A stretch of 64,000 nt of DNA. It comes from Alteromonadaceae bacterium M269 (GTDB lineage: Bacteria; Pseudomonadota; Gammaproteobacteria; Enterobacterales; Alteromonadaceae). Positions 18,522 through 26,882 of this stretch are shown here, in pieces. The position numbers and the translations under genes are program-made. Numbering within the stretch: position 1 is the stretch's first letter; each line of letters starts with the position of its first letter. Under the pieces are notes generated by a model, which was not told where the DNA came from, made no database searches, and was given only the letters and a program-made list of their open reading frames with translations. The stretch covers positions 1 through 64,000 of the forward strand of contig SMNZ01000009.1 in the NCBI GenBank assembly GCA_004353515.1. Reading direction: 5' to 3'.

Positions 18522-19193
18522 ATGCATATTGGTATGATTGGTGGGTTAGGGCCAGCAGCGACACAGTATTACTACAGAAACTTGGTTGCGGCACACCAGG
18601 CTGCAAATAAAGTTATGAGACTGACCATTACGCATGCTGATTTGGTTATCTACTTAGAAAATATGAAAGCAGGTAAAAAGCAGCAAGCAGAGATATTTCT
18701 AGAACATATCCGCGAACTCCAAGGCGCTGGCTGTGACGCTGTTGCCATTAGCACCATGGCTGGTCACTTTTGTATTGATGAGCTAGAAGCCATCTCTCCA
18801 CTGCCTATCCTCAATATCATTCCTATTCTGAATGATGCCTTTGGTGAAAGGGGATTTAAAAAGATCGGGCTACTTGGCTCTAAAGTCGCTATGGAGAGTA
18901 AAATCTATGGTGGAATTGATAGTGTTGAGTGTATTGCACCAAGGGGTGATGCATTAGATATTGTCAGTGAGAATTACTTGAGTATGGCGTTGTCTGGAAA
19001 AGCGCTTGATAGCCAAAGAGAGGTTTTCTTTAGAGAAGGACGAAAGATGATTGAAGAAGATGGCGCGGATGTCATCGTGCTAGCGGGGACTGATCTATTT
19101 CTCGCTTTTGAAGGTCATGATCCTGGCTTCCCTGTTGTGGACAGTGCTGATATTCATATTGAGAAACTTGCTTCATTATCAATTAATGCTTGA
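18522..19193 (+). CDS. Aspartate/glutamate racemase-family protein lacking both catalytic cysteines
   Basis: This 223-residue two-lobed protein has the family start MIGGLGPAAT and the ITHADL and GLLGSK strands. Active racemases carry Cys in A-x-P-C-N-T-x-H and in L-G-C-T-E. Here those positions read AISTMAGH (Thr78) and LAGTD (Gly189), so both cysteines are missing. It may use other residues, act on a different substrate or be a non-catalytic homologue. It is a single gene between a terminator and a convergent kinase gene, with an AGGGGAAAG ribosome site. Confidence 0.8.
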   Translation: MHIGMIGGLGPAATQYYYRNLVAAHQAANKVMRLTITHADLVIYLENMKAGKKQQAEIFLEHIRELQGAGCDAVAISTMAGHFCIDELEAISPLPILNIIPILNDAFGERGFKKIGLLGSKVAMESKIYGGIDSVECIAPRGDALDIVSENYLSMALSGKALDSQREVFFREGRKMIEEDGADVIVLAGTDLFLAFEGHDPGFPVVDSADIHIEKLASLSINA

Positions 19194-19213
19194 AGGTATG
19201 AAGAGCTAATTTG

Positions 19214-21184
19214 CTAGAGCACTCCCAAGTCTTCTGATGTTTCTGCGATAACGCCAGCTATAGGTAGGACAATGGTGAAACAAGTACCTGCACCTACCTT
19301 ACTCTTAACTGATATTTCACCACCGTGCTTCGCTATTATGCTTTGCGTCACGTGTAAGCCTAAGCCTGTTCCTTGCCCGACAGGTTTTGTGGTGAAGAAT
19401 GGAGCAAAGATACTTTTCTGATTTTCAGGCGATATCCCACATCCGTTATCTAATACTTCTATAATTGCATTGTCATCTCTTTGATATGTTTTAACGCGAA
19501 TGTATCCCCTTTCTTTCATTGCGTGTGATGCGTTGACGAGCAGGTTAATAAGTACCTGTAACAGCTTAGTGCGCCAACACTGGATTTTGGGTAGTTTTCC
19601 ATAGACTGTTTGAACATCAGCTTTGTATTTAACTTCGTTAGCCGTGAGCGATACAGCTTGCTCTATGAGGTTGGCCAAGTCCTCAGGTTGCTGCTCATCT
19701 TTCTCTACATGAGAGAAGGCCTTCATCTCCTCTACGATTTTACATACCCGCTCCAAACCGTCTTTAGAGCTGCCAAATATTTCTAACGAATCTTCTACTA
19801 AATAGTCGATATCGAGCTCTTCTTTTAAGTCATTGAGATCCTGTATTTGCTCTTCAGTTATTTCTTGAGATGTCGATTGCGATAACTTATTGATGGCAGA
19901 CATGTAGTCTTTGAATGTATCGAAATAATCTGAGAGAACTTCAATATTAGATTTTACAAAACCGACGGGGTTGTTTATCTCATGTGCTACGCCCGCTGAA
20001 AGTTGGCCTATTGATGCTAGCTTTTCTGATTGAACAAGTTGCTCGTTCAGGTTTTTCATTTTCTTTTCTTGTGCGACACGCCTACTGACATCCCTAATCA
20101 TGAATAAGTATTGTGTTTTTCCATTTGAGTGAAATTCTGCACTGCTGATTTCTACCGGTAACTCTTTAGCGCCTTTTATGGACCGGGTTTGGAAATCGGT
20201 TAGTTTTGAGAATTCCTCTTTGTGCTGTTCTAGTGCAGGGATAAAACGCGACAGAGATTGACCTATTATATTTTCTGACTTTAAACCAAAGATTTTTTCA
20301 GTTGCTGGGTTCAGTGTCAGTACGTTGAATGCACCGTCAGTTGATAGGATAGCGCTAGGTGCGGTGTCCATAACTGTGCTGAGTTGCTGACGTGTTTGCT
20401 GTTCTTCCTTGTGTGCTTTTTCTGTTTTACGCTGTTGCTGTTTTAGTCCTGTTGAGTAGTGCTGTAGGCTTTCACTGAGCTGTCTTATTTCTGTGGGGCC
20501 TTTGTCGATTTTAAGTTTAGGATCTTCATCCGTTGAGGATTTAATACCTTCCCGAGCTATATGTGATAGCTGCTCTAGCGGTTTTACTAACGTATAACTA
20601 TTCCACCAACCTACAGTGATACTTGTAACTAAGTATACCCCTAGGAGTATGAAGGCTAAGTTCACGAGTTGGCTTTGTGATTCTGAAAGCGCTGTTTCTC
20701 TTTGTGCGTATTCTTCTTTTATTGAGATGCTTAAAGCGTCGGCTGCATCTAAAAGTTGCTCGGTTAAGTCATCGGACTCAATAATAAATTGGTTCCATTG
20801 TTGTTCATCTTGTGTCTTCGCAAAGGCCAGTTTTTGCGTACCCTGATTAATGGTCGATAGCAGCTGTTCGAGGTTATTCGACGTAGCTGTCTTATTAGCA
20901 AACGCGGTAATCTCTCCATATTTTTTGATGAGTTGTTTTGTTTGGTTATCGATACCTTGCGCGAGATAGCTTTGCCTATCGTTTAGAAACAGGTCTAAAG
21001 TTGTTAGCCACTGCTCCTGCATAGTTTGAGCGTGGTTTATTTCGCTACTCGCTTGTGAAAGCAAGTTAACTTCTGTTTGGAGATCCTGCATTTTAAAATA
21101 GCGGAAACCTAACACAGAAAAAATTGATAGCCCTATTAAAAGGCCTAGCAATGCGACGAGTTGGCTTTGCAGTGATATCTTCAT
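19214..21184 (-). CDS. Membrane sensor histidine kinase with HAMP and PAS domains
   Basis: This 656-residue protein has TM1 at about 8-28, a helical periplasmic sensor of about 140 residues, TM2 at about 172-192, a HAMP/coiled-coil, a PAS domain (about 268-370) and a transmitter. His401 in AHEINNP is the phosphorylation site, in the subtype with an acidic insertion between the two dimerisation helices. N box NLLVNASHAM, G1 DNGCGIS and G2 GTGLGL are intact. The start codon overlaps the stop of the periplasmic protein gene (TAATG), so the periplasmic protein, the porin and the kinase form one unit. The likely partner is the HTH-REC regulator just upstream. Confidence 0.92.
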   Translation of the reverse strand: MKISLQSQLVALLGLLIGLSIFSVLGFRYFKMQDLQTEVNLLSQASSEINHAQTMQEQWLTTLDLFLNDRQSYLAQGIDNQTKQLIKKYGEITAFANKTATSNNLEQLLSTINQGTQKLAFAKTQDEQQWNQFIIESDDLTEQLLDAADALSISIKEEYAQRETALSESQSQLVNLAFILLGVYLVTSITVGWWNSYTLVKPLEQLSHIAREGIKSSTDEDPKLKIDKGPTEIRQLSESLQHYSTGLKQQQRKTEKAHKEEQQTRQQLSTVMDTAPSAILSTDGAFNVLTLNPATEKIFGLKSENIIGQSLSRFIPALEQHKEEFSKLTDFQTRSIKGAKELPVEISSAEFHSNGKTQYLFMIRDVSRRVAQEKKMKNLNEQLVQSEKLASIGQLSAGVAHEINNPVGFVKSNIEVLSDYFDTFKDYMSAINKLSQSTSQEITEEQIQDLNDLKEELDIDYLVEDSLEIFGSSKDGLERVCKIVEEMKAFSHVEKDEQQPEDLANLIEQAVSLTANEVKYKADVQTVYGKLPKIQCWRTKLLQVLINLLVNASHAMKERGYIRVKTYQRDDNAIIEVLDNGCGISPENQKSIFAPFFTTKPVGQGTGLGLHVTQSIIAKHGGEISVKSKVGAGTCFTIVLPIAGVIAETSEDLGVL

Positions 21185-22233
21185 TAAAGGACGTTTTCAC
21201 CAAAATAGGGATGTAGCGTTGTCGCAACCTCTAGCGCATAGAGCTCTGCTCGGTTGCCACATTGATCAATGTTGACGAAAGAACGTTGATAAGTATCGGC
21301 AAAGAGTTTTGCGACGTCCGGTGAGGGCCACGGAGAATTTGTTTCGACAGAGATAACTTGCCCTCGCATGTTGAGTAACCAGGAGAGCATGATTTTTTGA
21401 TCTTCAATAGTTGCTTTACCCTGATAGAGTAAAGCAACCGTTTTAAGGTTAGAGTCAGTCACCCGATAAGCTCGTACCGAGTCGCGACTGATACCTAAGT
21501 TGTCAGCACCAGTAATGGTCTTCAAACGACTTTTGGTATTGTCACTCATAATGTTGTCGATGAGACTTAGTTGAAGTTCGCCTTTTGCATTAAGGTGTTT
21601 AAGTTGTGTCGCTATCGTGAGTTCTGTTATGTCATCCTGCCAAGCTAGGCGGGTCACCAACAGCGTTTTTAGGCCACACTTTAAGACAACATTAGCTAGC
21701 TCATCTGCACCACTTGCGGCTTGTAAATAATCAGAGGTACCTCCGTTACTTTCTTTATCGTAAAAGGTTCTGAGGTCTTCGAAAGATTTGCCCATAAACT
21801 GAAGTTTAAACTCAGCCGTTGTGAGTAACTTTTTCTGTCTGTTACGGCAACGCTGGAAGGTGAAATCTCTGACTGTAAGATCCATATTCATGGCCCAGGC
21901 TATTTCTACAAGACCCCATGGGCTTTGCTCCGAACGAACATGGACCATACCAATCGCTTTTTCTCCATTCATCGCAACATATAAGGTATGACGACCTAGT
22001 TCACCAAAATGAAGTGGGAGTTGTGGAAATTCCTCGCTCACTTGTTGACGTGTTGTTTCATCTATCGAGCGAACAATAGATTTGTGATTGGTCGCATTGG
22101 GAAATAGCTTTTTAATACTTGAAACAGGATCTCTCAATGCGCAGTATGCTTCGGCATTAGCCTCCGGAGCAATTAAAAAGAGAATATTTAAAAGTACGAG
22201 TGCTTGTATTGTTTTATAGCTAACGTTTTTCAT
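21184..22233 (-). CDS. Conserved periplasmic protein of unknown function
   Basis: This 349-residue protein has a signal peptide (about residues 1-26, cut after EANA). The mature N-terminal third contains LHFGELGRHTLYVA, HVRSEQSPWGLVEIAW and FQRCRNR. It reads like a conserved globular domain that I cannot name with certainty and that loosely recalls FMN-binding-type periplasmic domains. The C-terminal half has few marks. Three ATG codons stand in a row. AGGAG spacing favours the third (22233). It lies between a porin-like gene and a sensor kinase with overlapping or close ends, so a role in sensing or redox at the envelope is possible. Confidence 0.75.
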   Translation of the reverse strand: MKNVSYKTIQALVLLNILFLIAPEANAEAYCALRDPVSSIKKLFPNATNHKSIVRSIDETTRQQVSEEFPQLPLHFGELGRHTLYVAMNGEKAIGMVHVRSEQSPWGLVEIAWAMNMDLTVRDFTFQRCRNRQKKLLTTAEFKLQFMGKSFEDLRTFYDKESNGGTSDYLQAASGADELANVVLKCGLKTLLVTRLAWQDDITELTIATQLKHLNAKGELQLSLIDNIMSDNTKSRLKTITGADNLGISRDSVRAYRVTDSNLKTVALLYQGKATIEDQKIMLSWLLNMRGQVISVETNSPWPSPDVAKLFADTYQRSFVNIDQCGNRAELYALEVATTLHPYFGENVL

Positions 22234-22243
22234 CATCATTCTC

Positions 22244-23230
22244 CTAAAATCTATATCGAGCTTGTACACCGAAGCGAGTATCTTCCTGCGCTCCATCAAA
22301 TTGGTCGATGTCGTGATTAAGGTTGGCACTGAGATCCCATTTATTGTTCGGGAAATATCTAATGCCTGTGATTAGTTTTGTTGAATCCTGATTGGATCCT
22401 GATGCTCTATCTTCAGAAAAATAAAGTAGCTGGCTGTAGATAAACCAATTTTCTCTGGGAGTGCGCCAGTTGACTTCTAGTAGTCCGTCAAACTGATCAG
22501 TTGTTCCCTTGCTTCCAGTCGATAGTTCGATAAAAGTTGCCCACAGACCTCTGAAGTACTGCACATCAATAGTTGCTCTCTCTCTTTCTAACCCTGATAG
22601 ATCAGCTTGAGATAAAGATAGACCAAGAATAAGGTTTCTGTCGCGGTTAGTGGCAATACGCCCCGCAGCGATGTAAGAATCATCGCCGCGATCCAGGCTT
22701 TGCCCGCCTCCAGTGGTTAAGGTAAATTCGTATTCCCAGTTTTCGTACTGTTTATTGATTCCAACTCCCCAGTCGGCTTTGGCACCCAAGTTTCTAGCTA
22801 AGTTGTAGTCCCTAAATGTACCGTTGGTGTCTATGGTGTGTTCTATGCCATAAGGAAGTTCTATGTGGCCTACCTTAATATTCGGTAAGTTACCTGGCAG
22901 AGAGGTGAAGTTAATATTGAAGATGCGATAGGTTAACTCCCAATCATGCTCATCTTTAAAAAAGCCAGGTCTGGGGGTTAGATTGTCTATTCTTGCTAAG
23001 TAGACCTGCCCCGTGAATGTAGCCCAGTCACCAGACTTTCCTGTAAAGACTTTGTGGCTGTCTATACCCGCAGCATGTATATAGGCAGTTTCACTCATTT
23101 CGAACTTGTGTAGCGTTCTTGAGCTGAAATCTAACGCTAACCTTAAGTTGTCATCCCACTTAGCTGATACTGGTGAAGTAAATGCGATACAACTCAATAA
23201 CATCAAAAAAGCATGTTTTACACAGTGCAT
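22244..23230 (-). CDS. Outer-membrane beta-barrel (porin-like) protein
   Basis: This 328-residue protein has a signal peptide (1-23). It shows repeated alternating amphipathic strands with frequent aromatic residues at strand ends, and closes with FGVQARYRF. The terminal Phe is the assembly signal for outer-membrane barrels. It resembles short phosphate-selective-porin-like barrels, but the substrate cannot be read. GAGG precedes the ATG. TTAGAC / GTCTAA arms lie at 23282-23305, 52-75 bp upstream, as a possible operator. It heads the porin, periplasmic protein and kinase operon. Confidence 0.82.
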   Translation of the reverse strand: MHCVKHAFLMLLSCIAFTSPVSAKWDDNLRLALDFSSRTLHKFEMSETAYIHAAGIDSHKVFTGKSGDWATFTGQVYLARIDNLTPRPGFFKDEHDWELTYRIFNINFTSLPGNLPNIKVGHIELPYGIEHTIDTNGTFRDYNLARNLGAKADWGVGINKQYENWEYEFTLTTGGGQSLDRGDDSYIAAGRIATNRDRNLILGLSLSQADLSGLERERATIDVQYFRGLWATFIELSTGSKGTTDQFDGLLEVNWRTPRENWFIYSQLLYFSEDRASGSNQDSTKLITGIRYFPNNKWDLSANLNHDIDQFDGAQEDTRFGVQARYRF

Positions 23231-23460
23231 AATTTTATCCTCGCCGTTACTGTGTGATGCATAATAGTCGCAAATGTCAGGTTAGACAGCTATACTTTGG
23301 TCTAAAATTTATACTTATGGTTGTTTAATTGACCGTATTAGGAATAAATTTAGGTTGCTTGCAGGAGAAAGAGCAAGTTTATGGAAAGAGATAAATCAGT
23401 GTTTTCTGCGTTAATTTCTGGAGTTAAGAAGATAGGTAGAGCAAAGGTATGGCTATTAAT

Positions 23461-24027
23461 TTAAAAAGAATCTATATCGCTGAGGCTTTTAATTATTGAA
23501 AGAAGTTCTTCGTTATCAAAGGGTTTGGCAATAGCTTGATTGGCGCCGCAAGTAACCGCCTTTTGTAAGTCTTGTTTTGATGCTGCGGATATAACGAGTA
23601 TTTGGGTTTTAACTTTGAGTGTTTCTCGCATGTGTTTGATAACTTGAAATCCGTCTACTCCAGGCATTTTTAAGTCAAGTGTGACTATGTGTGGTTGAAA
23701 TGTTGTTAAGGCTGTACCTGCCTCAAAGCCATTGTTTGCAATTAGTGTTTCAAACCCTTCACGTTTAACGATTCGTTGAATGGTTGCCGTCATTGACGGA
23801 TCATCATCGACAATAAGCACTTTGTTTTTTGGGACGAGTTCGTCGGGTATGGGCATGTTATTTTGATTAAGGAAGTCGACCAGATCTTCTATCTGTATCC
23901 TTGTATCGCCTCTTCCCGGCAGCTTGTGGGCTTTTAATATGCCTTTTTCAACCCATCTCAAGATGGTTCTGAAGTTAACACCGCATATTTTTGCTGCTTC
24001 GCCCGATGTTAGAACTTGCTTTTTCAT
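23461..24027 (-). CDS. Response regulator with N-terminal excisionase-type HTH and C-terminal receiver
   Basis: This 188-residue protein has an HTH_17/MerR-like domain first (residues 5-56: LTSGEAAKICGV, TILRWVEKG and LPGRGDTRI, the wing that binds DNA). A full receiver domain follows (68-186) with the acidic pocket VDDDP, phospho-Asp118 (LDLKMPG) and the conserved Lys in IAKPF. This order is the reverse of the usual receiver-then-DNA-binding layout. The ATG at 24027 has AAGAG at good spacing; an earlier ATG at 24036 has none. It sits between a sigma-54 two-component pair and the porin-kinase operon, which is its likely target. Confidence 0.88.
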   Translation of the reverse strand: MKKQVLTSGEAAKICGVNFRTILRWVEKGILKAHKLPGRGDTRIQIEDLVDFLNQNNMPIPDELVPKNKVLIVDDDPSMTATIQRIVKREGFETLIANNGFEAGTALTTFQPHIVTLDLKMPGVDGFQVIKHMRETLKVKTQILVISAASKQDLQKAVTCGANQAIAKPFDNEELLSIIKSLSDIDSF

Positions 24028-24119
24028 ATTATTCATCTCTTACGTGACATATTGGTCAGCTTAGACAGGTGGTATAGAAAAACAATTGTCCAAAAGAATA
24101 ATACTCACCGACAATAGTG

Positions 24120-25418
24120 TTATTGAGAAAGAGGCCAACTCATTTTGACTATAGCGCCGCCTGAAGCGCTGTTACTGACTTGTATGTTGCCTCCATGGTT
24201 TCGGATAATTTCAGCACATAATGATAATCCAATACCCGAGCCGTCATTTTTAGTGGTGTAGAAAGGGATTAATACATTATCAAGGTTTCCGAACCCAGGG
24301 CCGTTGTCAGCAACTTCAATAATTTGGTTGGTGTTCTTTGAGTAGATACGAACTTTAATGATGAGTTCTGGCTTATCAGATGCTTCTTTAGCGTTCTTGA
24401 GAATGTTGATCATAACTTGAGATATCTGTTCGATATCGCCAAAGCACAATTCATTGCCCTGATAATCTATCTTATTGGCTGTATCACCGAGAGTGACCTT
24501 TGCGTCTTCAAGTAACTCAGCGAAATTAAACCACTCGAATTTTGGCACGGGTAAGTGAGACAGTTCGCTGTATTTTCCGATAAAAGAAAGCAGCTTTTTG
24601 CTACGTTCGTTAACGCGATTGAGTACCAGTTTCGCTTGACCCATATCGAGTGTTTCCGAGCTCAGCAAGGTATCTGCCATAGACTGCATAGGTGTTAGTG
24701 AATTACGAATTTCGTGTGCTAAAACCCGAATAACGCGCTGTTGAGTTGTGCTTTGATGTTGGTTCAGTGTCTTGGATACATTAATCGCGGAAAACAGCCA
24801 GTGCTTCTCCTTTTTATCCTGGTTTTGATAAACGTAGGAGATGGCTTGGCTCTGCCATTCGTTTTTAAACTGTTTGTGAATTAGCGTACCTTTTTCTTCC
24901 TTAAATCCGAGTTCACTTGCGTGTAAACCAATGAGCATAGGCCTATCAATTGCCTGACTCATAGCAGAGTTTCTATAGGTAAGTATTAACTCATTGTCGA
25001 AAAGACAAACAGGGATCGGCCAGGTTTCTAGTATTTGACTGAGTAAGTGGTCAGTCGTAAGTTGGTTGGATGCCTGTTTGTGTTTAGATGCGGCTAATCG
25101 TTCTATTTCTTTTCTTAGGTGCGTTGTCAGGTTATCTGGATTTTGTTCCGTCATCCGCAAGTTTTGTTTGTCGTTTTGCAATATTTGCGTATAGGTTGTG
25201 AGTTGCATCAAGGTATCGCGCCAGAACGAATACACCTTCCAAGCCACCCAAATCAGCGGGTAGGATGCTATAAATAAAGTGGTGGCAATACTCAGAAGAC
25301 TCCACTCCAAACTCCATGTGAGCGAAGAAATCAGAGCTAGAATAATAAAGCAGGTAGCGGTAAGCCCGGTAATCAGCCACTTTTCTTGATTCAATGGACG
25401 AGTCCTAATTGATAGCAC
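24120..25418 (-). CDS. Sensor histidine kinase (NtrY-like), partner of the sigma-54 regulator
   Basis: This 432-residue protein has two adjacent N-terminal membrane helices (about 14-34 and 40-58) with almost no periplasmic loop. A linker and a PAS-like domain follow, then the transmitter with His235 (LAHEIRNSLTP), N box ILKNAKEA, DNGPGFG and GSGIGLSL. With no periplasmic sensor it probably detects a membrane or cytoplasmic signal. It starts at GTG (25418) 19 bp after its cognate NtrC-like gene. The pair lies downstream of the ABC export genes. Confidence 0.92.
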   Translation of the reverse strand: MLSIRTRPLNQEKWLITGLTATCFIILALISSLTWSLEWSLLSIATTLFIASYPLIWVAWKVYSFWRDTLMQLTTYTQILQNDKQNLRMTEQNPDNLTTHLRKEIERLAASKHKQASNQLTTDHLLSQILETWPIPVCLFDNELILTYRNSAMSQAIDRPMLIGLHASELGFKEEKGTLIHKQFKNEWQSQAISYVYQNQDKKEKHWLFSAINVSKTLNQHQSTTQQRVIRVLAHEIRNSLTPMQSMADTLLSSETLDMGQAKLVLNRVNERSKKLLSFIGKYSELSHLPVPKFEWFNFAELLEDAKVTLGDTANKIDYQGNELCFGDIEQISQVMINILKNAKEASDKPELIIKVRIYSKNTNQIIEVADNGPGFGNLDNVLIPFYTTKNDGSGIGLSLCAEIIRNHGGNIQVSNSASGGAIVKMSWPLSQ

Positions 25419-25437
25419 CTGAACTCTTAACTCCAGT

Positions 25438-26805
25438 TTAGGCTAACTTATGTTTCTCTAAGCGACGATAAAGGGCATTGCGTGAGATGTCGAGTATTTG
25501 CGCTGCTTCTATGATGTTTCCGCCGGTGGCTTGCATAGCTTTTTCTATGAGTTGCTTTTCTGCTTGCTCTAACGGTTGCAACACCACTGAATGCTCATTG
25601 GTGGTTGAGTCCAGAAGAAGCTCTTGAACAGTGATTTGTTGTTCTCGGGATATAAGGACAGCACGCTCAATAACATGACTCAGCTCCCTGATATTGCCGG
25701 GCCAGCTATGACTTTTGAGTTTATTCAGTGCGTTAGAGGTAAGCTCACGGATTGGCTTTTTATACTTTTCGCAAAATTGAGCGATGAACCTTTGAGCTAG
25801 AGCGTCAAGATCATCAAGCCGTTCCCGTAATGCAGGCATATTAACGACTATGGTATTAAGCCTGTATAGCAGGTCTTGCCTGAAAGCTTGTTCTGTAACA
25901 AGTTGATTTAAATCAGCATTGGTTGCACTAATGAGCCTAACATCGGCTTGTTGTGTTTGGCTCGAACCTAAAACTTCATACTGGCCAGTTTCAAGGACTC
26001 GCAATAACTTTGGTTGCAGATGCAAAGGGAGTGAACCAATCTCATCAAAAAAAAGCGTCCCTTTGTTGGCTAGCTGGAATCGGCCAACACGATTCTGTTT
26101 GGCATCAGTAAAGGCACCTTTTTGGTGTCCGAACAATTCGCTTTCGAATAAATTATCAGGTATTGCAGCCATATTGACGGATATCAAAGGAAATGATTGG
26201 CGTGCCGAAAGCTGGTGGATACGCTCTGCCAGTAATGATTTACCTGTGCCATTTTCTCCCAAGATCAAGACATTCGCATCAGTTTGAGCGACTTGTTCAA
26301 CGAGTTGCTCAACCGCATTCATCGCTGCAGACTGGCTTATCCACTCAGTTGTTGGATTTGCATTAGTGCTTTTGCGGTTAGTGCTGAGTAGTTCTCTGTA
26401 GCCGGCATGTTCCTGCTTAATTTTCGCTAGTTCAAGTTGTTGGGCAATGCTGTTTAGCAACTTGTCTTTATTCCAGGGTTTTTCAAAAAAGTCGCAAGCC
26501 CCTTTTTTGAGTCCTTCGACTGCGAGATCGATACTGCCCCAAGCTGTCATTAATATGATGGGAAATGGCGCATCGCTAAGCTCATCAAGAATGGATAACC
26601 CCTCTGCGCCACTTGTTGTGTCTCGACTGAAGTTCATATCAAGCAGCATTAGTTGAGGGCATTCGGAACGCAGTTTAGCTGAGACTTCCTCTGGGCTTTG
26701 AGCATGAATAATACGATATCCATTACTGACTAATAGTAGTTCCAGTGCTAACCGAATATCGTCGTCATCATCAGCAACTAGGATTTGAGCTTGTCTGTTG
26801 TCCAA
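25438..26805 (-). CDS. NtrC-family sigma-54 response regulator
   Basis: This 455-residue protein is in three parts. The receiver has phospho-Asp56. The AAA+ activator domain has Walker A GENGTGKS at 183-190 and the sigma-54 contact loop at 230-235, which reads GAFTDA rather than GAFTGA. A C-terminal Fis-type HTH ends in ILDISRNALYRRLEKH. It should activate sigma-54 promoters when phosphorylated by the adjacent kinase. Position suggests the MacA/MacB-like operon as its target. A long inverted repeat separates it from the permease gene upstream. Confidence 0.94.
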   Translation of the reverse strand: MDNRQAQILVADDDDDIRLALELLLVSNGYRIIHAQSPEEVSAKLRSECPQLMLLDMNFSRDTTSGAEGLSILDELSDAPFPIILMTAWGSIDLAVEGLKKGACDFFEKPWNKDKLLNSIAQQLELAKIKQEHAGYRELLSTNRKSTNANPTTEWISQSAAMNAVEQLVEQVAQTDANVLILGENGTGKSLLAERIHQLSARQSFPLISVNMAAIPDNLFESELFGHQKGAFTDAKQNRVGRFQLANKGTLFFDEIGSLPLHLQPKLLRVLETGQYEVLGSSQTQQADVRLISATNADLNQLVTEQAFRQDLLYRLNTIVVNMPALRERLDDLDALAQRFIAQFCEKYKKPIRELTSNALNKLKSHSWPGNIRELSHVIERAVLISREQQITVQELLLDSTTNEHSVVLQPLEQAEKQLIEKAMQATGGNIIEAAQILDISRNALYRRLEKHKLA

Positions 26806-26825
26806 ATGTAAAGTCTCGTATTTCT

Positions 26826-26865
26826 CAGAGTGTGCGGTGTCCTATCAGGGAAGCCACACACTCTG
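26826..26865 (-). terminator. Intercistronic hairpin between the ABC permease and sigma-54 regulator genes
   Basis: Arms CAGAGTGTGCGG and CCACACACTCTG pair at 11 of 12 positions around a 16-base loop. On the minus strand there is no strong T-run, so it is more likely a partial attenuator or mRNA-stability element than a full terminator. It would lower regulator expression relative to the transporter. Confidence 0.5.
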
Positions 26866-26882
26866 TTTTGATGTCACTATGG

